DNA from: JALHUB01 sp963719465 | GTDB lineage: Bacteria > Chloroflexota > Dehalococcoidia > DSTF01 > JALHUB01 | Direction of reading: 5' to 3' | Assembly: GCA_963719465.1 (NCBI GenBank) | Contig: OY970386.1 | Span: 1,674,001 to 1,738,000, forward strand | DNA: 64,000 nucleotides | Shown: positions 9,086 to 17,398 of the stretch, one piece after another | Layout: each line of letters opens with the position of its first letter | Numbering within the stretch: position 1 is the first letter of the stretch | Notes under the pieces: model-generated | What the model was told of the DNA's origin: nothing | Seen by the model: only the letters and a program-made list of their open reading frames with translations | Database searches by the model: none | Program-made: the position numbers and the translations under genes

Positions 9086-9832
9086 TCAGGCGAGGAAGCT
9101 GACGCCCGAGTAGACGAACCAGGCCCCGAGCGCGATGAGGAAGGCCCCGCAGGCCATCAATATGCCCCGATAGACCGGCGTGCTCATCAGCCGCCGCCCC
9201 GTGACCACCGCAAACGCCACCAGCGACATCCAGGCGAAGTCCGACAGGATGTGCGCCGTGAAGAACGAACCAACGCCCGCCGGCCCGTGCACCAGCGCCT
9301 TGTCGATGTACTCCATCCCTATCGTCGCCCACCAGACGATCCAGTATGGGTTGGCGACGCTGACCAGCACGCCCGCAGGCACCAGGATGCTCGCCGCTGC
9401 GCCCGTCACGCCCGCCGAGCCCTCGATCCCTCGCACTGCCGCCATCAGCCGCCTTCCGTAGCCCCACGGCGGGTCTTCGATCGGTATCGGGACCGGCTGC
9501 GGCGCTGAGCCGGGTCTCCTGGCCGGTAAGCCCAGCTCCTGCCGAGGCGCCGTTCTCAGCATCTCGAAGCCCATCCAGATGAGGAATGCCCCGCCCAGCA
9601 TAGCGATGGCCGCCGTCCCTTTGCCTTCGCCCAGGAACTCGCTCAGCCCCAGCGCCAGCCCGACGACCAGCGCCAACTCGATCAGCGCGTGCCCTGTCGC
9701 CAGCAGCGGCCCGACCCAGAAGCCGCGACGCAGCGTCTCCCGCACTGAGAGCGTGAACAGCGGCCCCGGCATCAGCGCACCCGAAAGGCTGATCAGGAAC
9801 GACGAGCCAAATATCGCCAGCAGAGCCATCAT
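9086..9832 (-). CDS. LysE/RhtB family exporter
   Basis: A 248-residue membrane protein with about six helices. SGALMPGPLFTLSVRETLRR is the LysE family signature near the N-terminus, and ILVPAGVLVSVANPYWIVWW matches the conserved second-half NP motif. A roughly 50-residue Pro-rich loop (about 115-150) separates the halves. Family members export amino acids or homoserine lactones; substrate not predictable. It is divergent from the HAD gene at 9926. Confidence 0.82.
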   Translation of the reverse strand: MMALLAIFGSSFLISLSGALMPGPLFTLSVRETLRRGFWVGPLLATGHALIELALVVGLALGLSEFLGEGKGTAAIAMLGGAFLIWMGFEMLRTAPRQELGLPARRPGSAPQPVPIPIEDPPWGYGRRLMAAVRGIEGSAGVTGAAASILVPAGVLVSVANPYWIVWWATIGMEYIDKALVHGPAGVGSFFTAHILSDFAWMSLVAFAVVTGRRLMSTPVYRGILMACGAFLIALGAWFVYSGVSFLA

Positions 9833-9925
9833 TCGCGAACGTCTCCCCTAATTCCAGTTTCGCACCCGCCCCCGCAGGGCGTCAACGCTGGCCTCCCGCG
9901 GCCGGGCTCGGCTACAATCCAACTG

Positions 9926-10606
9926 ATGCCCGCACGCAAGCTCCTCCTCTTCAACGTCGACGGAACGCTCATCCTCACGGGCGGCGCCGGCGTCCGCGCC
10001 ATGAGCCTGGCCTTTGAGGAGCTCTTTGGTCGGGAGAACAGCCTGCGCGGCGTCGACGTGGCCGGCCGCATCGACCAGGCGATCCTTCGCGCGGCCCTCG
10101 ACAAGCACGGCATTGACGCGAGCGACTTTCCGCGAATTGTCGACCGCTTTCGCGACGCCTACGTCCGCCACCTGGCGCATACGCTCGTCGAAGCCGAGGG
10201 CGGCCATGTCCTGCCCGGCGTCCGCGAGCTCCTGACCGCCCTCCAGTCGCGCCCCGACGTGCGTCTCAGTCTGGCTACCGGCAACTTCCGCCGCGGCGCT
10301 GAGATGAAGCTGACCCACTACGGCCTCTGGCGCTTCTTCGACGGCGGCGTCTTCGGGGAGGAGTGCGAGGACCGCGCTGACCTCATCGGCGTGGCGAAGC
10401 GCCGCCTCTCCGACGGTCTGGAGAGCGCCGTCTATGTCTTCGGCGACACCGTCCACGACGTGGAAGCCGCCCGCGCCAATAGCGCAATAGCCGTCGGCGT
10501 CGCCAGCGGCTTCAGCGGCGAGGACGTCCTTCGCGCGGCGTCCCCCGATTTCCTATTTCCGGACCTCTCAGATTGGCGCACCGTGCTGATGGCGTTGGCG
10601 CTTTAG
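9926..10606 (+). CDS. HAD-superfamily hydrolase-like protein with Asn at the nucleophile position
   Basis: A 226-residue HAD protein of the phosphoglycolate phosphatase-like type: motif II in SLATGNF, motif III/IV in VYVFGDTVHDVEAARA, and a helical cap between. Motif I reads LLLFNVDGTL, so the catalytic nucleophile (first Asp of DxD) is Asn10, codon AAC at 9953-9955, whereas Asp12 is kept. Such a change normally abolishes phosphatase turnover; deamidation or a one-base sequencing error (GAC to AAC) are alternatives. The rest of the fold looks intact. Confidence 0.8.
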   Translation: MPARKLLLFNVDGTLILTGGAGVRAMSLAFEELFGRENSLRGVDVAGRIDQAILRAALDKHGIDASDFPRIVDRFRDAYVRHLAHTLVEAEGGHVLPGVRELLTALQSRPDVRLSLATGNFRRGAEMKLTHYGLWRFFDGGVFGEECEDRADLIGVAKRRLSDGLESAVYVFGDTVHDVEAARANSAIAVGVASGFSGEDVLRAASPDFLFPDLSDWRTVLMALAL

Positions 10607-10723
10607 AGGTGGGATGGTGAGCGTCCACTTCGGGCGGCCGGCCCAGATCTGCCCGCGGGCGATAATTTGTTAAGAAAATCGCCGGAAAAGCTTGACGTAA
10701 GGGGTGGAACTGCGCAATAAGAA

Positions 10724-10748
10724 GGGTGCGCCTTTTGGAGGCGCACCC
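10724..10748 (+). terminator. Strong intergenic hairpin between convergent genes
   Basis: GGGTGCGCCT and AGGCGCACCC form a 10-bp perfect stem with a 5-base loop, in the gap between the HAD gene (plus) and the oxidoreductase beta gene (minus). No T-run follows on either side, so a classic intrinsic terminator is not proven; a bidirectional block to convergent transcription is plausible. The rest of 10607-10871 holds nothing recognised. Confidence 0.45.
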
Positions 10749-10871
10749 GAAGAGAACGGCGGCCTGGCCGGTGCTCCGGCGCGATGCTGGTGGCGGGGGA
10801 ATCGCGCCGTTGCGACAGGGGGTGCTGTTTACCAACCAGACCGACACATCCCCAACTTCATTTTACATAAG

Positions 10872-12458
10872 TTACCGGATTCCCGCAAGCTCCTGAAGCA
10901 GCCGCCAGTAGGCTAGCCTGTCTGCCTGCGTCGCCAGCAGCGTCTCGCTGGGATTCCCCTCGCGGTCGAACTGCTTCCCGAACCGGCCCTCCGTCCGCGC
11001 GAACGCCACGAAGTCCAGCGGCTCCTCCGTCTTCGGGTTCATGTACCAGTCCTCTTTCACGTTCGGGTTGCCCTGCAGGCTCAGCCGCTCGTGAATCGAC
11101 GAGCCCTGACGCGGGTCGTAGATGAAGATCGGGAAGGTGCGCGAGTCCTTCGCCAGCCGCGACTGGTGCGACGACATGTTGTCGGCGATCTGGTGCTCCG
11201 GTTGACATGAGCAATACACGCTCACAACCGCCGGTCCCTTGAACTCGTTCGCGCCCATTATCGAGCGGTAGAAGTGGTTGATGTCCGACGTGATAGTCTG
11301 TGCCACGTACACGTCCGGGTGCATCATGGCGATGATGCCCACTTCCTTGCGCCGCTCCTGCTTGCCGGCCACCGCCGATCCGAACGGCGCCATCTCCGCG
11401 TCCTGCCCCGTATACGTCGCCGTCGACGCCTGCCCGCCCGTGTTCGAGTAGACCTGCGTGTCCATAATCATCACGTTGACGTCCATCCCCGACGCCAGCA
11501 ACCGTGATAGCGCGCCGAAGCCGATGTCCAGAATAGCGCCGTCGCCGCCGATGGCCCACAGCTTCTTGTCCTGCCAGCCGATCTGGTTCCAGCGCAGTCG
11601 CACGCCCATCGCGTCCGATATCGCGTTCTCGAACAGCGAGTTCGTCCACGGCACCAGATACGGGTTGAATGGATAGCTCGAGGCGTAGACGCTGTTGCAG
11701 CCGGTCGCCGCGACGATCGCCATGTTCTCCGGCCCGTGCACGAACCCGGTTGCCGCCAGCATCATTCGAATCAACGTCGCTTCGCCGCAGCCCATGCAAG
11801 ACCCGGCGCCGCCGACGTAAAGCAGTGACCTATCGGCCAGCATCATGTCCGCCAGCGCCTTGCCGCTGACGTACTTCTCCGGCGTCTCCGGCAGCTTGCG
11901 CATAAAGGCGACCTCGCGCTTGTACGCCTCGACCTCCGCCGGCGTCTTGCGCACCATAGAAAGCGCCTCGTGCGTGCCGCACACCTCGACGCACTCGCCG
12001 CAGCCCTTGCACTTCGTCGGGTCGACGAACAGGCCGAACATGCCGCCCTCTTCGCCGCGCTTCTCGAACACGCCCGCGAACTTCGTCGTCTCCGCGAAGC
12101 GCTTGTCCAGCCGCGCCCGCTCCGTCGCGTCCTTCACCGCCGCCAGCTCTTTCGCCAGCGCCGACTTGCCGATCACCTTCGCCAGGATCGCCGTGTCGGG
12201 GCAGGCGGTCACGCACTCCATGCAGCCGACGCAGTTCTCGGTGATGAAGGCCGGGAACTCCGGCGCGATGTAGCTGAAGTCGCGCAAGGCGGCCGTCCCG
12301 GGTGGGATCAACGCCCGAGCGGCCTCCGCGTCCGACTCCAGGTCATCGGCGCCGTGCCCGTGTTGATAGGCGCCCAGCACCTTCTCCAGGAACTGCGCCT
12401 TCTCTGGGAAGCCGCTGTCCTTGGTCATCTTATCTTTGTTCTTCGAAGCTGTAGCCAT
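10872..12458 (-). CDS. Pyruvate:ferredoxin oxidoreductase, C-terminal half (ferredoxin plus TPP-binding domains)
   Basis: A 528-residue protein equal to domains V and VI of the single-chain enzyme. Two [4Fe-4S] motifs come first: CVGCMECVTACP (near 76-87) and CKGCGECVEVC (near 149-159). Then the proximal cluster cysteines in SCMGCGEAT, the TPP/magnesium motif GGDGAILDIGFG through YSNTGGQ, and a last cluster cysteine in CSCQPEH. It decarboxylates pyruvate (or a related 2-oxoacid) to acyl-CoA with ferredoxin reduction. The N-terminal half is encoded 4 bases upstream. Confidence 0.87.
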   Translation of the reverse strand: MATASKNKDKMTKDSGFPEKAQFLEKVLGAYQHGHGADDLESDAEAARALIPPGTAALRDFSYIAPEFPAFITENCVGCMECVTACPDTAILAKVIGKSALAKELAAVKDATERARLDKRFAETTKFAGVFEKRGEEGGMFGLFVDPTKCKGCGECVEVCGTHEALSMVRKTPAEVEAYKREVAFMRKLPETPEKYVSGKALADMMLADRSLLYVGGAGSCMGCGEATLIRMMLAATGFVHGPENMAIVAATGCNSVYASSYPFNPYLVPWTNSLFENAISDAMGVRLRWNQIGWQDKKLWAIGGDGAILDIGFGALSRLLASGMDVNVMIMDTQVYSNTGGQASTATYTGQDAEMAPFGSAVAGKQERRKEVGIIAMMHPDVYVAQTITSDINHFYRSIMGANEFKGPAVVSVYCSCQPEHQIADNMSSHQSRLAKDSRTFPIFIYDPRQGSSIHERLSLQGNPNVKEDWYMNPKTEEPLDFVAFARTEGRFGKQFDREGNPSETLLATQADRLAYWRLLQELAGIR

Positions 12459-12462
12459 GCTG

Positions 12463-14451
12463 TTATGCCTTTCGCGACGCCTGCCTGCGAGCCCTGCCGA
12501 CGGCGACTTCCGCCTTCACCTCAGCCGGTATCTCGAACACCTCGCTGAAACCCCGGCGCACACATTCTACGTTGTCCTGAATAACCCGCTCGCCGCGGCC
12601 GCCGAAGTACTTTCGCAGCGACTTCTCGATGCGCTTGAACAGCTCCGTGTCGCTGACCGGCGCCTCCTTGAGGAAGGGCGTGTAACGCAGGAAGACGCCC
12701 AGCAGCGCGACACCCTGCATCCGCTGCACGAGGTCCGGCCGCGATGCTACCTCCTCCGCGATCTTCTGGGTGTCCAGCGCCAGTACGCGGATATTCTTCG
12801 CCCGGATCGTCTCTCTCGCGTTCTCCGGGATGTCCGCCCATACGTCCGCCGGCGCTGTCTTCGGAGTCTGAATGAATATTGTCCCGCCCTCCGCCAGCCC
12901 GGCCAGCGGGTTGCCCGTGCGGAAAGCGTTAACGTCGTTCACCGGCACGAACTCGACGAACTTCGTCTCGCAGTGCGGCCGAATGACCTCATGGGCCAAC
13001 GTCAAGTAGTAGCTCGTCGGCAGGCCCTTCTTCTCGGCACCGTAGCGCGGATAGGCCTGCGCGTTCAGCCCGAACAGGTCGGACGAAATCGAAGCGATGA
13101 TCTTGTTAGTCGTAATCGAGCCGTAGCCGCCGACAGAGTGCCCGCGCATCGAGAACGATCCCGGCGGTCGCACGTCCGGATCCTCGACGGGCGGCAGCGC
13201 CGTCGGATGGTTCACGTTCAGCGTGAAGAAGCGCTTGCCGTCGGGCTTGCGCATGTTCTCGAAGATGGCGACGATGTGGCCCGGCCGCACGTCGCGACTG
13301 CCGAGGCCGCCGCTGCCGGCGTAGACCGTCGGCATCTTGGTTATTCGCGGATAGCCGGGTCTGCCCGTCAGGGCGTCGGCAAAGGACGCCTTGACCTCCG
13401 CCGCCAGCGGGTTCGATTGGCCCAGCGGCACGTCCAGCTTCTCCAGCACGCTGAACGCTTTCACGTGCTTCAGCGCCTCGACGATCTGCGGGCCGGGGAA
13501 CGGCCGGAACGCCGTTACCGTCAGCAGCCCGACGCGCAGCCCCTTCTTCTCGCGCAGGTAGTCAACCGTCGCCACGGCCGTGTCCATCGCCGAGCCCATG
13601 CCGACGAGCGCATACTCGGCGTCCTCCAGCCGGTAGGGCATCACCATGTCGTAGCGACGCCCCGTCAGCTCGTAGTACTCGTCCATCGCCGCCTGCAAAG
13701 CGGCGGGAACCTTGTCATAGAAGTCGCGCTGGCCGATCTTGCCGACCATGTAGACGTCCATATCCTGCACCACGCCGCTCATGATCGGATGGTAGGGGTC
13801 GATGATGCTGCTCAGCTTGTCGGCCGGCGGCCCAACGAACCGTTTCATCAGCTCCGGCTCCGGCATCCGCACGCTCTCGACGGTGTGAGTCGTCAGGAAG
13901 CCGTCCTGGCAGTTGAAAAATGGCGTCCGCGAGTCCTCAGCGGCCCGGCGGGCGATGAGGCCCAGATCGCCGGCCTCCTGCGCGTTGCGGGCGAAGAGAA
14001 TGCCCCAGCCGCAGTCGGCGACGCCCATGATATCGTCGTGGCCGGAGTGGATGTTCAGCGATTGCGAGGTCAGCGCCCGCGCGCCGATGTTGAAGACGGC
14101 CGGCAGCCGCTTCCCGGCGATCGTGTACAGGACCTCCTTCATGAGAATGAGGCCCTGGCCGCAGGTGAAGTTCGTGACGCGCCCTCCTGCCGCCGCGTAG
14201 CCCTCGCAGCCGGAGGCCGAGCTGTGCTCCGACTCGGGCTCCATCAGGACTAGCGTTTCGTCCCAGAGGTTCTTGCGCCCGTTCGACACCTCGTCGGCAT
14301 AGCCTTCGCCCATGCCGCTGGAGGGCGTAATCGGGTAGACGCAGGCGCCCTGGCTAATGTGCGTCTCGACCCAAACGATCATGCCCGTGCCGTCGCTTGT
14401 CGATGGAGTTCCGGGGTAAGGGAACGCCCTTTGCGCTGCTTTTTCAGCCAT
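12463..14451 (-). CDS. Pyruvate:ferredoxin oxidoreductase, N-terminal half (alpha plus gamma domains)
   Basis: A 662-residue protein with VYPITPSSGMGE (pyruvate-binding Thr region of domain I), the transketolase-like domain II (about 260-400, ending GLLTVTAFRPFPG) and the gamma domain (about 420-620, with RGHSVGGYGSITTNKIIA). Added to the downstream 528-residue chain this makes 1190 residues, the size of a single-chain pyruvate:ferredoxin oxidoreductase, so the usual polypeptide is cut at the domain IV/V linker. AGAGGAT precedes the ATG. Pyruvate is likely but other 2-oxoacids are possible. Confidence 0.87.
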   Translation of the reverse strand: MAEKAAQRAFPYPGTPSTSDGTGMIVWVETHISQGACVYPITPSSGMGEGYADEVSNGRKNLWDETLVLMEPESEHSSASGCEGYAAAGGRVTNFTCGQGLILMKEVLYTIAGKRLPAVFNIGARALTSQSLNIHSGHDDIMGVADCGWGILFARNAQEAGDLGLIARRAAEDSRTPFFNCQDGFLTTHTVESVRMPEPELMKRFVGPPADKLSSIIDPYHPIMSGVVQDMDVYMVGKIGQRDFYDKVPAALQAAMDEYYELTGRRYDMVMPYRLEDAEYALVGMGSAMDTAVATVDYLREKKGLRVGLLTVTAFRPFPGPQIVEALKHVKAFSVLEKLDVPLGQSNPLAAEVKASFADALTGRPGYPRITKMPTVYAGSGGLGSRDVRPGHIVAIFENMRKPDGKRFFTLNVNHPTALPPVEDPDVRPPGSFSMRGHSVGGYGSITTNKIIASISSDLFGLNAQAYPRYGAEKKGLPTSYYLTLAHEVIRPHCETKFVEFVPVNDVNAFRTGNPLAGLAEGGTIFIQTPKTAPADVWADIPENARETIRAKNIRVLALDTQKIAEEVASRPDLVQRMQGVALLGVFLRYTPFLKEAPVSDTELFKRIEKSLRKYFGGRGERVIQDNVECVRRGFSEVFEIPAEVKAEVAVGRARRQASRKA

Positions 14452-14622
14452 AAGTCATCCTCTTTGGCTAGTTAAGATCCGGGGACAATACTGAGTAGAT
14501 ACAATGAATTCTGTTTGTCCGCAATACCAGTCCGGTCGCAAAGCTCACAATCTATTATCGCATTCGGCTTAGACGCTTTGCAACGTGGAAATTGAGTAAA
14601 GTGGCGAGTTCCGTCTAATCGC

Positions 14623-15369
14623 TCAGAGGCGAAGGGTGGAGAGGTCTTCCGCCATCAAGACCCCCTCGATTTCGCCGTCGGGCCGGCCGGCCTCGAGGTG
14701 CGTGATCACGAACGTCGTCTCCAGCGGCACCTCCTGCCGGAAGCGACGGATCTCGGGAAAGCTTATGTGGTGCTCGCACGGCTCCTGCCAGCATGAGCAA
14801 TCGATGACGAGCACGTCCGCTCCGCGCGCCAGTTCCCGCACGCCTTCGCACATGACCGTGTCGCCGGTGTAGCTGAGGACCCGCTCGCCGACGGTCACGC
14901 GATACCCGAGACACTCGATCTCCTTGTGATCCGACTGCTCGACGCCGACGGCGCGGAACGGAAGGCCCGCGGCAACGCCCTCGTCGCCGGCCGCCACTTC
15001 GATGTAGCGACGCCGGTAGGGCTGCCTTCCGTGCGTCAGGCCGCCGAAGCCTAGCTGCGACACGTCCTCCACGATGCGCTGCGTTCCCGCCGGCCCGACA
15101 ATCGTCAGGTCCTCCGTTCGCCCGCTCACGTGCTCGTAGTCGAGGAACAAGAACGGCAGGCCGAAAAAGTGGTCGGCGTGGAAGTGCGTGACGAACGCGG
15201 CGGCGATATCCAGCGTCGGGACGCCGAGCTTGTGCAGATGCGGCAGCGTTGTCGGCGGCGCGTCGAACAGATAGCGACGGTTCAAGATGAAGCCGCTCCA
15301 GTATCGATCGGCGGCGAAGGCGTTCCCGGAGCCGAGAAAAGTCAGCTCAAGCGGCGGCTGAGGCGTCAT
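14623..15369 (-). CDS. MBL-fold hydrolase, RNase Z-like
   Basis: A 248-residue metallo-beta-lactamase fold protein. LTFLGSGNAFA opens the fold, THFHADH (about 61-67) is the metal motif, and SYTGDT plus TFVITHLEAG supply later ligands. The layout resembles RNase Z but lacks its long exosite arm, so a generic hydrolase is the safer call. The ribosome binding site GGAGGAG is close to the ATG. The gap 14452-14622 upstream of the oxidoreductase pair carries no recognised feature. Confidence 0.72.
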   Translation of the reverse strand: MTPQPPLELTFLGSGNAFAADRYWSGFILNRRYLFDAPPTTLPHLHKLGVPTLDIAAAFVTHFHADHFFGLPFLFLDYEHVSGRTEDLTIVGPAGTQRIVEDVSQLGFGGLTHGRQPYRRRYIEVAAGDEGVAAGLPFRAVGVEQSDHKEIECLGYRVTVGERVLSYTGDTVMCEGVRELARGADVLVIDCSCWQEPCEHHISFPEIRRFRQEVPLETTFVITHLEAGRPDGEIEGVLMAEDLSTLRL

Positions 15370-15451
15370 ACTCCTCCACGTTCGTCATGCTGCCTAATCG
15401 ATTACTAGCATCTCCACGCGCCGTTCGTCAAGAAATCGGCCGACAAAGGGC

Positions 15452-15480
15452 TTGACAGGCCAGCACGCCCGTTCTATTAT
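15452..15480 (+). promoter_or_regulatory. Near-consensus housekeeping promoter
   Basis: TTGACA (15452-15457), 17-base spacer, TATTAT (15475-15480). The predicted transcript starts near 15487 and leads with about 40 bases to the small ORF at 15528. It is the closest match to the sigma-70 consensus noticed in the window. Confidence 0.75.
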
Positions 15481-15527
15481 TCGGCCAGAGTGAAGAACAT
15501 ACGTGTTGATAGCTGGAGGAGAGAGAC

Positions 15528-15623
15528 ATGTTGAGTGCGGTGGTAATCGGATCGTTCCTGGCCCTGAGCGGAACGTACCTTTGCTGGCAATGGTGGTCGC
15601 GCGAGCTGGCCGAGGGTGAGTAG
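15528..15623 (+). CDS. 31-residue single-pass membrane peptide
   Basis: ATG at 15528 follows GGAGGAGAG with good spacing. The peptide has a hydrophobic segment MLSAVVIGSFLALSGTYLC, then Trp-rich WQWWSRELAEGE, a layout typical of small single-span membrane proteins that attach to larger complexes. It lies alone behind a near-consensus promoter (15452-15480), about 130 bases before the next membrane protein. No family recognised; it is too short for most gene finders. Supported by promoter, ribosome binding site and composition only. Confidence 0.6.
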   Translation: MLSAVVIGSFLALSGTYLCWQWWSRELAEGE

Positions 15624-15753
15624 ACGCCCCACAGGTCGGCCGCGCGAAGGGACAGCTCCAGGATCATCCCGATGCTGCGTTCTGCGCCGCCTGGCGATCC
15701 TTATGTGATTACGGTATACTTCACGGCGAAAGGCGTTCGCTCAGGCGCATGAA

Positions 15754-16383
15754 ATGATACTGCTCTTCTTCGTCCTGCTCATCGTTGCCATCGTCTTCCT
15801 GCTGATGCTGGTCGTTTTCGGCTTCACCATGCGGGCACTCTCCAGCGTCCTCCTCGTCCCCCAGCAGGCGGCCTCGCTCTTCACCAACGAGTCGGTGCGG
15901 CGCAACGAAGTGCTCAAGCACGCGACGATGAACGTGATTGAGGAACGCTTCGGCCCCAGCGGCCTGAACGGCGTTTCGCGCGACCGCGGCTTCACTCTGG
16001 ACGGCATCGCGCCGCCGGACGTTATCCTGCTGGCCGCCCAGGAGGGGCTGCGGCGATTGCGAGCCGGCGAACGCCGCCTCGCAATCCACCGACGCTGCGT
16101 GACGGCCATCGTTTCGGCCGGCCTGCTCGCCGCGCTGGCGTTCTTTGGCATACTGCTCGGCATCGGCCGGCTGAACCTGCTGAACGTCGTCCTGGCCGTT
16201 ACCCTGGCCAACGCCCTCGCTCCATTCGCCGGCATGCCGCTCCAGAAGCTCCTGCCGCGCTATACCGACCTCGCGGACTTGCACATCGTCGGCCTGGCCC
16301 GCAGCCCGCTTCCCGAGCAGCATCCGCCGCGCGACCGGCCGCCTTCGGAGCACTTCGAAGTGCGCACGAAGGTCGGCCACTAG
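15754..16383 (+). CDS. Membrane protein of unknown function
   Basis: A 209-residue protein with an N-terminal transmembrane helix (residues 1-26), a soluble segment (about 45-105, with LKHATMNVIEERFG and GLNGVSRDRGF), a helical hairpin (about 112-160) and a hydrophilic tail. The HATMNVIEERFG pattern recalls a cyanobacterial/Chloroflexi family of unknown function (possibly DUF6391), which I cannot confirm. A weak -10 (TATACT, 15715-15720) lies upstream. Convergent with the epimerase gene at 16396. Confidence 0.6.
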   Translation: MILLFFVLLIVAIVFLLMLVVFGFTMRALSSVLLVPQQAASLFTNESVRRNEVLKHATMNVIEERFGPSGLNGVSRDRGFTLDGIAPPDVILLAAQEGLRRLRAGERRLAIHRRCVTAIVSAGLLAALAFFGILLGIGRLNLLNVVLAVTLANALAPFAGMPLQKLLPRYTDLADLHIVGLARSPLPEQHPPRDRPPSEHFEVRTKVGH

Positions 16384-16395
16384 TCGACGCTATCA

Positions 16396-17274
16396 CTATC
16401 GACCGAGCTGCTCCGCTAGCCCTTCTCGCAGCGACCGCGGCTGGAACCCGAACGCCTTCGGCACCGCGTCGAGCGCCGTCACGTTGTCCTTCGACAGCAT
16501 CGCTAGCTGGTCCGTCGTGACGGGCGGGTTCGGCAAGAGTGACATCATGCGCGCCGTCGGACGCATCAGCCAGAGCGGCACGTGAATCCTCCGCTTTCGA
16601 CGCCCCATCGTCTCGCCGATGAGGTCGATTATCTCGTCGTAGCTGAAGTACTCCGGGCCGCCGATCTCCAGCGTCTCGCGCTCGTGCGCTCCCTCGGCGA
16701 GGCTGGCGATGATGCAGCTAACGACGTCCTCCACCCAGATCGGCTGGAAGCGCGTCTTGCCGTCGCCGGCGACCGGCACGATGGGCGCCGGCCGGACGAG
16801 GCGCGCCAGACGGTTGAAGAAGTCGTCCTCCGGCCCGAAGACGAGGGATGGCCGCAGGATCGTGAAGTTCAGCCGGCTTGCCGTCACCGACTGCTCGGCC
16901 TGCCACTTCGCGTGCCAGTAAGGGAACTTCGGGTCCGGCGCCGCGCCGATAGCGCTGACGTAGACGAGCTTCCTGATGCCGGCGCTCTCCGCCGCGTCGA
17001 CCACGGCTGCCGTGCCGCCGCGGATCACGGCGTCGAAGCGCTGCGAGCCCTTCTCCGTGATGACCGCGACCAGGTTGACCACCTTCTCGACGCCGTCCAT
17101 CGCCTGCGACAGGCCTTCGCCGCTGACAACGTCCGCCCGCGCCTGCTCGACGCCCGACGGCAGGTCGACCTTGCGTTCGCCGCGCGCCGCCACGCGCACG
17201 CTCTCGCCTGACGCCGCCAGCCGCGCGACCAGGTGTCGCCCGATGAAGCCGGTGCCGCCGGTGACAAGGATCAC
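16396..17274 (-). CDS. NAD(P)-binding epimerase-like protein (NDUFA9/SDR a5 type)
   Basis: A 292-residue atypical short-chain dehydrogenase. VTGGTGFIGRHLV is the nucleotide-binding loop, KLVYVSAIGA the central strand, and ILRPSLVFGPEDDFFN the family hallmark. The classical YxxxK is replaced by YWHAKWQAEQ, as in NDUFA9-like proteins that bind NADPH structurally or act on quinone or lipid. GTG start with GAGG upstream. Exact role unknown. Confidence 0.75.
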   Translation of the reverse strand: MILVTGGTGFIGRHLVARLAASGESVRVAARGERKVDLPSGVEQARADVVSGEGLSQAMDGVEKVVNLVAVITEKGSQRFDAVIRGGTAAVVDAAESAGIRKLVYVSAIGAAPDPKFPYWHAKWQAEQSVTASRLNFTILRPSLVFGPEDDFFNRLARLVRPAPIVPVAGDGKTRFQPIWVEDVVSCIIASLAEGAHERETLEIGGPEYFSYDEIIDLIGETMGRRKRRIHVPLWLMRPTARMMSLLPNPPVTTDQLAMLSKDNVTALDAVPKAFGFQPRSLREGLAEQLGR

Positions 17275-17322
17275 GTCAGATTTCCTCGATTCGGTTTGGC
17301 CGTGGCTGGGGATAAAACGGTT

Positions 17323-17390
17323 CTGAGGGTTGAAACCCTCAGCCGCAGCGGAAGCGATGTCAGTGGCAGGCTGCGGGATTCATCCCGCAG
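17323..17390. repeat. Tandem pair of short perfect hairpins
   Basis: Two 8-bp-stem, 4-base-loop hairpins: CTGAGGGT/ACCCTCAG (17323-17342) and CTGCGGGA/TCCCGCAG (17371-17390). They fill the gap between tldE (ends 17399) and the start of the epimerase gene (17274). The layout of two different compact hairpins 30 bases apart looks like a REP-type dispersed element, although no second copy was found in this window. Confidence 0.55.
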
Positions 17391-17398
17391 AACTAGCC

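Noticed and set aside
12421..14253. A 610-codon plus-strand frame across the pyruvate:ferredoxin oxidoreductase
   Set aside because: Antisense shadow; no family similarity, no start signals.
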